Shown piece after piece: positions 29,824 to 35,453 of a stretch of DNA of 35,453 nt (positions within the stretch are counted from its first letter, which is position 1; each line of letters begins with the position of its first letter). Under the pieces are notes generated by a model. That model had not been told where the DNA came from. It did no database searches and saw only the letters and a program-made list of their open reading frames with translations. The DNA is from Streptomyces diastatochromogenes (GTDB lineage: Bacteria > Actinomycetota > Actinomycetes > Streptomycetales > Streptomycetaceae). Location: assembly GCA_001550305.1 (NCBI GenBank), contig LRTP01000842.1:1-35453 (forward strand), read 5' to 3'. The translations under genes were made by a program, and so were the position numbers.

Positions 29824-30660
29824 TCAGTCGCCCAACCGGTCCAGCAGGGCGCGGCGCCACCGTTCGGTCTCGGCGATCTGGTTGAACGTGAACACGTGCA
29901 GGCCCGCCACCCCGGCCGAGGGCCCGGTGAGCGCCTCGGCACTGCGGGCGAGCAGCCGGTCGGGCGAGTAACCGCCGGGGGTCGCGAACCGCAGGAACCA
30001 CGAGGCGTGCTTGGTGAGGAAGCGCGTCGACTCCCCCACCCCGATCTTCGTCGCCATGGCCAGCAGCTTCGCCCGCTGCACGGGCCCCGCCACGCCCACA
30101 TGGACGGGCAGGGTGACGTCGCGGCGCCGTATGCGTCCGACCCAGTCACCCAGCACGCGCGGATCGAAGCAGAGGTTGCTCACGATGTACGTGGCGTGCG
30201 CATGTTTGTCCCACATGGCCTGGATGGTGAGGTCGTCGTGGATGAGCGGATGGCTCTCGGGATAGCCGGTGATACCGACGCGCGCGAACGGGCTGCCCAG
30301 CTCGCTCAGCCTGCGCAGCACCGGTAGCGCCCCGTCGTAGGCCCCGGCCGGCGGATCGGCGTCGCCGGCCGGGACGAAGACGTCGTCGACACCCGTCTCC
30401 CGGAGCCGGTCGACGACATCCTTCAGATGCGCGTCGTCCCGCAGCAGTCGCGCGGGCACGTGCGGAACGACACGGTAACCGTGCGCCGCCAGCCGGCCGA
30501 CGAGGTCGAGCGTCGGCTCCAGGCCCTTGACCGGCGACGCCGTCACGGTGACGACGACGTCGCGCGGTACATGTGCGAGGACCTTGTCCTCGGCCGCCTT
30601 CGCGGGCAGCACCTCGTAGCGGACGCCCGACAACAGCGCCCGGAACCCTTCGGCGTCCAA
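29824..30660 (-). CDS. Methylenetetrahydrofolate reductase-like protein
   Basis: A 278-residue protein related to MetF, which reduces methylene-THF to methyl-THF. It has a TIM-barrel pattern with VVVTVTASPVKGLEPTLDLV, GYRVVPHVPARLL, DDVFVPAGDAD, RVGITGYPESHPLI, THVSNLCFD-like IVSNLCFDP, LPVHVGVAGPV and GLHVFTFNQIAETERW. GYPE-x-HP and the FTFN end are family motifs. The start TTG 30660 is three bases after the betA stop, so the pair is tightly coupled. It is slightly shorter than typical MetF (about 295-300). It may return betaine-derived C1 to the methionine cycle. It could also be a divergent family member with another folate reaction. Confidence 0.8.
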   Translation of the reverse strand: MDAEGFRALLSGVRYEVLPAKAAEDKVLAHVPRDVVVTVTASPVKGLEPTLDLVGRLAAHGYRVVPHVPARLLRDDAHLKDVVDRLRETGVDDVFVPAGDADPPAGAYDGALPVLRRLSELGSPFARVGITGYPESHPLIHDDLTIQAMWDKHAHATYIVSNLCFDPRVLGDWVGRIRRRDVTLPVHVGVAGPVQRAKLLAMATKIGVGESTRFLTKHASWFLRFATPGGYSPDRLLARSAEALTGPSAGVAGLHVFTFNQIAETERWRRALLDRLGD

Positions 30661-30663
30661 CGT

Positions 30664-32331
30664 CTACCCGGCCTGCTTCTGGGCGTCCCGGTGTCGGTAG
30701 TACGCGGCCTTGGAGGCGGGCAGCGGCTCCTTGCCGAGGATGAGGTCGGCCGCCTTCTCCGCGATCATCATCACCGGCGCGTAGATGTTGCCGTTGGTGA
30801 CGTAGGGCATCACCGACGCGTCGACGACGCGCAGCCCCTCCACACCGTGCACGCGCATGCTGGTGGGGTCGACGACCGACATCTCGTCGGTGCCCATCTT
30901 GCAGGTGCAGGATGGATGCAGGGCGGTTTCGCCCTCCTTGGCGACCCAGGCGAGGATCTCCTCCTCGCTCGCCACGGACGGGCCGGGGGAGATCTCCCCG
31001 TCGTTGTACGGGGCCAAGGCGGGCTGGTTGAGGAGCTCGCGGGCGACCCGGATCGACTCGACCCACTCGCGGCGGTCCTGCTCGGTGGACAGGTAGTTGA
31101 AGCGCAGCGCCGGGTGTTCCTGCGGGTCCTTGCTCTTGATCTTCACCGAGCCGATGGCGTCGGAGTACATGGGCCCGACGTGCACCTGGTAGCCATGGCC
31201 GCCGGCGGGCGAGGAGCCGTCGTAGCGGACCGCGATCGGCAGGAAGTGGAACATCAGGTTGGGGTAGTCCACGTCCTCGTTGCTGCGGGCGAAGCCGCCG
31301 GCCTCGAAGTGGTTGGTCGAGGCGGGGCCCCTGCGGAAGAGCCATTGCAGGCCGATGAAGGGCGCGCGCCACTTCGCCATGTACGGCTGCATGGAGACGG
31401 GCTGCTTGCAGGCGTACTGGATGTACACCTCCAGGTGGTCCTGCATGTTCTCGCCGACGCCCGGAAGGTCGTGGACGACGTCGATGCCGAGCGCGCTCAG
31501 TTCCTCGGCGTTGCCGACGCCGGAGAGCTGGAGCAGCTGAGGGGAGTTGATCGCGCCGCCGCAGAGGATGACCTCGCGGGCGCGCACCTGCTGGACCTTG
31601 CCGCGGCGCCGGTACTCGACACCGACGGCCTTCTTGCCCTCGAAGAGGACGCGGGTGACCTGGGCGCGGGTGGTGACGGTGAGGTTGGGCCGCTTCTTCA
31701 CGGGCTTGAGGTACGCCTTCGAGGCCGACAGCCGGCGGCCGCGGCTGACGTTGCGGTCGAAGGGGGCGAAGCCCTCCTGCTGGTACCCGTTGACGTCGTC
31801 GGTGCGGGGGTAACCCGCCTCCTGGACGGCCTCGAGGAAGGCGGTGAACAGCGGGTTGGAGGCGGGGCCGCGTTCGAGGACGAGCGGGCCGTCGTGGCCG
31901 CGGAACTCGTCGTCGGGGTCGGCCGCGAGACAGTTCTCCATCCGCTTGAAGTACGGCAGACAGTGCGCGTAGTCCCAGGTCTCCATACCGGCGTCGGCGG
32001 CCCAGCGCTCGTAGTCCATGGGGTTGCCGCGCTGGAAGATCATGCCGTTGATGCTGCTGGAACCGCCCAGCACCTTGCCGCGCGCGTGATAGATGCGCCG
32101 ATTGCCCATGTGGGGCTCTGGTTCGGACTCGTACTTCCAGTCGTAGAACCGGCTGCCGATCGGGTAGGTCAGCGCCGCGGGCATGTGGATGAAGACGTCC
32201 CACGGGTAGTCGGGCCGGCCGGCCTCCAGGACCAGCACCTGGTTGCCCGGGTCGGCGGAGAGCCGGTTCGCCAGTGCACTGCCGGCGGATCCACCACCGA
32301 CGATGACGAAGTCGTATTGCAGGGGAGCCAT
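30664..32331 (-). CDS. betA: Choline dehydrogenase (GMC oxidoreductase)
   Basis: An FAD-dependent GMC enzyme of 555 residues, which oxidises choline to betaine aldehyde. The FAD motif [18 protein letters not shown] is at about residues 7-24, followed by [23 protein letters not shown] signature 1 lies in [18 protein letters not shown] and signature 2 in [16 protein letters not shown]. The active site His is in [12 protein letters not shown] and the Asn partner region reads [18 protein letters not shown], as in E. coli BetA. The ATG at 32331 has GAGG four bases upstream. It is divergent from iclR across a 151 bp region with a strong palindrome. Choline is inferred from these motifs and betB; other alcohols are possible. 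Confidence 0.93.
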   Translation of the reverse strand: MAPLQYDFVIVGGGSAGSALANRLSADPGNQVLVLEAGRPDYPWDVFIHMPAALTYPIGSRFYDWKYESEPEPHMGNRRIYHARGKVLGGSSSINGMIFQRGNPMDYERWAADAGMETWDYAHCLPYFKRMENCLAADPDDEFRGHDGPLVLERGPASNPLFTAFLEAVQEAGYPRTDDVNGYQQEGFAPFDRNVSRGRRLSASKAYLKPVKKRPNLTVTTRAQVTRVLFEGKKAVGVEYRRRGKVQQVRAREVILCGGAINSPQLLQLSGVGNAEELSALGIDVVHDLPGVGENMQDHLEVYIQYACKQPVSMQPYMAKWRAPFIGLQWLFRRGPASTNHFEAGGFARSNEDVDYPNLMFHFLPIAVRYDGSSPAGGHGYQVHVGPMYSDAIGSVKIKSKDPQEHPALRFNYLSTEQDRREWVESIRVARELLNQPALAPYNDGEISPGPSVASEEEILAWVAKEGETALHPSCTCKMGTDEMSVVDPTSMRVHGVEGLRVVDASVMPYVTNGNIYAPVMMIAEKAADLILGKEPLPASKAAYYRHRDAQKQAG

Positions 32332-32399
32332 GGTGCCTCGTCTCGCTCGCGCCGTAGATACGCGTGGCATGCTAGTACGGGTATCGCTATACGCACTAG

Positions 32400-32416
32400 G
32401 TTGCGTGCCACGCAAC
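32400..32416. promoter_or_regulatory. Operator between betA and iclR
   Basis: GTTGCGTG-C-CACGCAAC is a perfect palindrome with a one-base centre, in the middle of the divergent betA/iclR intergenic region. It contains the GTTGCG half-site seen at the other promoters. It is placed to control both genes. I found no convincing betA -35/-10 pair. Confidence 0.65.
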
Positions 32417-32482
32417 TTGCACGGTCTACGTTTCGGCGCCGTTACTTGCGCCGGCGTTGTTTACTGCGCGTATAGTTTCGCT

Positions 32483-33280
32483 ATGAGCAACTACAGTCCA
32501 GATACTGAAACGACAGGTTCGCAGTCCGGCGGGGTGCAGTCCGTCGACCGCGCCATCAGCGTGCTGGAGATCCTGGCCCAGCGCGGCGAGGCCGGCGTCA
32601 GCGAGGTGGCCGCCGAGATCGATGTTCACAAGTCGACCGCGTTCCGGCTGCTCGGCGCCCTGGAGGCGCGCGGTCTGGTGGAGCAGGCGGGCGAGCGCGG
32701 CAAGTACCGCCTCGGTTTCGGCATCGTACGCCTGGCCGGCGCGGTCACGGGACGCATCGACATCACCCAGCAGGGCCGCCCGGTCTGCGAGCGCCTCGCC
32801 GAGGAGATCGGCGAGACCGTCAACATCGCCGTCATGCAGGAGCACTACGCGATCAACCTCTACGAGGTGCGCGGCCCCGGCGCCGTCACCGCGCACAACT
32901 GGGTCGGCGAGCTGACCCCGTTGCACGCCACCTCCAGCGGCAAGGTCCTGCTGGCCCACATGCCCGCCAAGGAGCGCGCCGCGCTGCTGTCGGAGGCCGG
33001 CCTGAAGAAGGTGACCCCGCACACGCTGACCTCGAAGACGAAGCTCGAGAAGAATCTCGCCGAGGCCCGGGAGCGCGGCTACGCCTGGACTGTGGAGGAG
33101 CTGGAGCTGGGGCTCCACGCCATGGCCGCGCCGGTCCGCGACCGGAACGGAGAGGTCATCGCGGCACTCAGCGCCTCCGGGCCCTCGTACCGGTTCACCG
33201 AGGAGCGCATGCACGAACTCGCCCCGGTGCTGGTCAAGGGCGCGGAGGAGATCAGCCATCGCATGGGCTACCTGGGCTGA
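32483..33280 (+). CDS. IclR-family transcriptional regulator of the betaine island
   Basis: A 265-residue IclR protein: N-terminal winged helix at about 18-80 (GGVQSVDRAISVLEILAQRG, VHKSTAFRLLGALEARGLVE, KYRLGFGIVRLAG) and a C-terminal GAF-like effector domain (NIAVMQEHYAINLYEVRGPG, LHATSSGKVLLAHMP, RGYAWTVEELELGLHAMAAPV, ALSASGPSYRF). The ATG at 32483 has no Shine-Dalgarno sequence, but TATAGT at 32471-32476 is six bases upstream, which points to a leaderless mRNA. It is the only intact regulator in the window, is divergent from betA, and is the natural candidate to bind the GTTGCG operators. Effector unknown; betaine, choline or dimethylglycine are reasonable guesses. A broken paralogue is at 13389. 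Confidence 0.94.
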   Translation: MSNYSPDTETTGSQSGGVQSVDRAISVLEILAQRGEAGVSEVAAEIDVHKSTAFRLLGALEARGLVEQAGERGKYRLGFGIVRLAGAVTGRIDITQQGRPVCERLAEEIGETVNIAVMQEHYAINLYEVRGPGAVTAHNWVGELTPLHATSSGKVLLAHMPAKERAALLSEAGLKKVTPHTLTSKTKLEKNLAEARERGYAWTVEELELGLHAMAAPVRDRNGEVIAALSASGPSYRFTEERMHELAPVLVKGAEEISHRMGYLG

Positions 33281-33289
33281 CCCGCCCAC

Positions 33290-34420
33290 CTACGGCCGGG
33301 AAGTTCCGAGGCGCTCGTTCACCCAGTCGTGGAAGGCACCGATGTGGTGTTCGCTGGGCACCAGCACCCCGCCCTTGGCGTACATCCGGGAGCTCATCCC
33401 GGGCTGCGTGCGCTCGCACGCGTCGAAGTCCTGGCGGTTGACCCGGTCGAAGAGTTCCACGGACCGGCTGACGTCCTTGCCGCTCTCGACGACGTGCGGA
33501 AGATAGAGCCAGTCGCACTCGACGATCGTGCGGTCGACGGCCACCGGGTACATCCGGTGGAAGATCACGTGATCGGGGACGAGGTTGATGAAGACCTGCG
33601 GTTTGATGGTGATCGCGTAGTAGCGGCGGTCCTGGTCGTCGGACACGCCGGGTATGCGGTCCAGCCCCTCGGAGCCGTCGACGGTGAAGCCCTGGACCTC
33701 CTCACCGAACTCGGCGCCGTGGCCGACGTAGTACTGGGCCGCGTAGCCGTCGGCGAACTCGGGTAGCACCTCGGTGAGTTCGGGGTGGATCGTGGCGCAG
33801 TGGTAGCACTCCATGAAGTTCTCGATGATGAGCTTCCAGTTCGCCTTGACGTCGTAGACGATCCGCTTGCCGACCGAGAGGTTGTCGATGTCGTAGTGCT
33901 CGATCGACTCCACGTCGCCGAGCCGGCCGACGACCTCGCCGAGGACGTCGTCCTCGAAGGAGGGCGGGTTCTCCGCCAGGCAGACCCAGACGTAGCCGAG
34001 CCATTCGCGGGTGGCCACGCCCACCAGGCCGAACTCGGTGCGGCCGACGTCGGGCATCTTCGTGAGGTTGGGCGCCGCGACGAGCTTGCCGTTCAGGTCG
34101 TACGTCCAGGCGTGGTACGGACACTGGAAGGCACGCTTGACCTCGCCGGCCTCCTCGGTGCAGAGCTTGGCACCGCGGTGCCGGCAGACGTTGAAGAAGG
34201 CGCGTACGGAGTTGTCCCGCGCACGCGTGATCAGGATGCTCTCGCGGCCCACCTCTACGGTCCGGAAGGCACCGGGCTTGGCCAGGTCCGAGGAACGCAC
34301 GGCGCAGAACCACATCGTTTCGAAGATGCGCTCCTGCTCTTGGGCGAAGATCCCCGGATCCGTGTAAGAGGAGCCGGGGAGGGTGGCGATCAGACTGTCC
34401 GGCAGGCTGGTCGAGGTCAC
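33290..34420 (-). CDS. Rieske non-heme iron oxygenase, probable glycine betaine monooxygenase
   Basis: A 376-residue oxygenase alpha subunit. The Rieske centre is Cys79-x-His81 and Cys100-x2-His103 (NVCRHRGAKLC, FQCPYHAWTYDLNG). The mononuclear iron site is NWKLIIENFMECYHCATIHP with His207 and His212 and the bridging acid Glu204. The third ligand is likely the Asp in RQDFDACERTQPGM. The family includes GbcA and stachydrine demethylase, which remove one N-methyl group as formaldehyde; context makes glycine betaine to dimethylglycine the best guess. GTG 34420 has GAGGAG six bases upstream. It converges on iclR with nine bases between stops. Its promoter overlaps the stop codon of the reductase gene. 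Confidence 0.9.
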   Translation of the reverse strand: MTSTSLPDSLIATLPGSSYTDPGIFAQEQERIFETMWFCAVRSSDLAKPGAFRTVEVGRESILITRARDNSVRAFFNVCRHRGAKLCTEEAGEVKRAFQCPYHAWTYDLNGKLVAAPNLTKMPDVGRTEFGLVGVATREWLGYVWVCLAENPPSFEDDVLGEVVGRLGDVESIEHYDIDNLSVGKRIVYDVKANWKLIIENFMECYHCATIHPELTEVLPEFADGYAAQYYVGHGAEFGEEVQGFTVDGSEGLDRIPGVSDDQDRRYYAITIKPQVFINLVPDHVIFHRMYPVAVDRTIVECDWLYLPHVVESGKDVSRSVELFDRVNRQDFDACERTQPGMSSRMYAKGGVLVPSEHHIGAFHDWVNERLGTSRP

Positions 34421-34486
34421 GGTGCACTCCTCGGGAAACGTCGTGGAGGGGCCATTCACGCGCCGGGAAGAACGACTCCGGACGGC

Positions 34487-34554
34487 GTTGTGCATGGAGC
34501 AACGCTGCGTGCCATGTGCAACCGCAGCATGAAATGACGCAGAGGCCGTGTCAA
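34487..34554 (-). promoter_or_regulatory. Promoter and operator of the Rieske gene
   Basis: On the minus strand TTGACA (34549-34554) overlaps the reductase stop codon; CATGCT follows after 17 bp. GTTGCA (34517-34522) lies 26 bp from the -35, and GTTGC appears again at 34499-34503. GTTGTGCATGG and CCATGTGCAAC on the plus strand form a 9-of-11 inverted repeat. Confidence 0.6.
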
Positions 34555-35453
34555 GAGCTCGTGGCGGCGAGCTGCTTGCGCCAGCGGGTGAACAGCCGAG
34601 GCTGGTTCATCCCGAGCACGGCGACCGGAACTCCGGCACGCCGGTAGACGGCCAGGACGTCGCGGTCGTCCGCGGCGCCCGCCTCGATGGTCACACTGTC
34701 GGCGGCTGCCGCGTGACCGGCGAACTGGATCTTCACGCCGTACTGGTCGGACCAGAAGTACGGCGGCCGGGGCACACCCGGTTCCACCGCGCCGCCCGCC
34801 AGCAGTGTGGCGATCGCGGCGTCGGGACGCTCGCGCGCCCCGGTCCAGTGTTCGACGCGGCGATGGGCACCCGCGCGGGGGTCGTACCAGTTGGCGCAGT
34901 CGCCGACCGCGACCACGCCGGCCAGGCTGGTGCGGCCGTCGGCGCCGCACTTGACGCCGTTGTCGAGTTCGACACCGGAGCCTTCCAGCCACTCGACGCA
35001 CGGCCGTGCGCCCACACCGACGACGACGATGTCGCCGGGGATGCTGCGGCCGTCCTCGAGCAGGACGGCGTCCACCCGCCGCTCCCCGCTCAGCCCCTTG
35101 ACCCCCACGCCGCACAACAGCCTTACGCCGTGGTCCACATGGAGGGCGGAGACGACGTCGCCCATTGTCGCGCCGAGCGGTCCGGCCAGCGGCGTCGGGG
35201 CCGCCTCGACGACCGTCACGTCCAGCCCGAGGGCGTATGCGGTGGAGGCGACCTCGGCACCGATGAAGCCGCCGCCGATCACCACCAGCCGTCCGCCCCC
35301 GGCCAGTTCGTCCCGCAGGGCGCGGGCGTCGTCCAGGGTGCGCAGGGTGTGCACTCCGGCCAGACCTTCGGACCCCGGCAGAGTACGCGCCACGGCGCCG
35401 GTCGCGATGACGATGCCGTCGGCGCGGACCTCGCGCCCGTCGGCGAGCCGGAC
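34551..35453 (-). CDS. FAD/NAD(P)H ferredoxin reductase, BphA4-like (partial)
   Basis: The frame runs off the right edge; 300 residues are visible. It contains GREVRADGIVIATGAVARTL of the FAD domain, the NAD-binding core RLVVIGGGFIGAEVAST, VGVGARP, the second flavin motif VAVGDCANWYDP and the C-terminal dimerisation domain ending RKQLAATSS. About 90 N-terminal residues are outside the window, the part present as the fragment at 11556-11819. It should pass electrons from NAD(P)H to the Rieske oxygenase, probably through a ferredoxin not seen here. This differs from GbcB of Pseudomonas, which is a fused flavin and [2Fe-2S] reductase. Confidence 0.92.
   Translation of the reverse strand, partial: VRLADGREVRADGIVIATGAVARTLPGSEGLAGVHTLRTLDDARALRDELAGGGRLVVIGGGFIGAEVASTAYALGLDVTVVEAAPTPLAGPLGATMGDVVSALHVDHGVRLLCGVGVKGLSGERRVDAVLLEDGRSIPGDIVVVGVGARPCVEWLEGSGVELDNGVKCGADGRTSLAGVVAVGDCANWYDPRAGAHRRVEHWTGARERPDAAIATLLAGGAVEPGVPRPPYFWSDQYGVKIQFAGHAAAADSVTIEAGAADDRDVLAVYRRAGVPVAVLGMNQPRLFTRWRKQLAATSS

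Overview
The window is chromosomal DNA of a Streptomyces or close relative. G+C is very high with strong third-position bias, GTG and TTG starts are common, and there is a mycothiol-type dehydrogenase remnant and typical Streptomyces intergenic repeats. No mobile element is intact; the only trace is a broken tyrosine integrase near 6.5 kb.

Left part (1-8.4 kb) looks like ordinary core and conserved genes: the end of an unknown gene, a small conserved protein, uracil-DNA glycosylase (ung), a family-5 solute-binding lipoprotein, a two-gene SDR/FabG operon with a readable promoter, a HipA-like kinase plus DUF3037 pair, an integrase remnant, a lipoprotein and a moaA remnant.

From 8.4 kb to the right edge the window is a choline / glycine betaine catabolic island. 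Choline is oxidised by BetA and BetB. Betaine is imported by a ProV-ProW-ProX type ABC transporter with a double-length permease. A Rieske oxygenase with a flavin reductase probably removes the first methyl group. A dimethylglycine-oxidase-like flavoprotein removes the second, and heterotetrameric-type sarcosine oxidase (SoxB, a fused SoxD-SoxA, SoxG) removes the third. Released C1 units go to tetrahydrofolate and are handled by FolD, PurU and a MetF-like protein. GlyA and SdaA turn glycine plus C1 into serine and then pyruvate. Transcription units are DMGO-folD-soxB-soxDA-soxG, betB-proV-proW-proX, betA-metF-like, (reductase fragment)-gcvH-like-glyA-sdaA, purU, the Rieske gene and iclR.

The island appears to be run by one local regulator. 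Five promoters read as a TTGAC(A/C) box followed exactly 24 or 26 bp later by a GTTGC(G/A) element, and related inverted repeats lie before betB and between betA and iclR. The intact IclR-family gene at 32.5 kb is the obvious candidate.

The island carries clear scars. purU, iclR and the ferredoxin-reductase gene each occur twice, with one good and one broken copy, and the good copies are split between the two ends. Fragments of folP, moaA, a mycothiol-dependent formaldehyde dehydrogenase and an integrase are scattered through the window. A GcvH-like protein has lost the lipoyl lysine. I read this as an older, partly duplicated C1/betaine locus that has been trimmed by deletions while a complete path from choline to pyruvate was kept.
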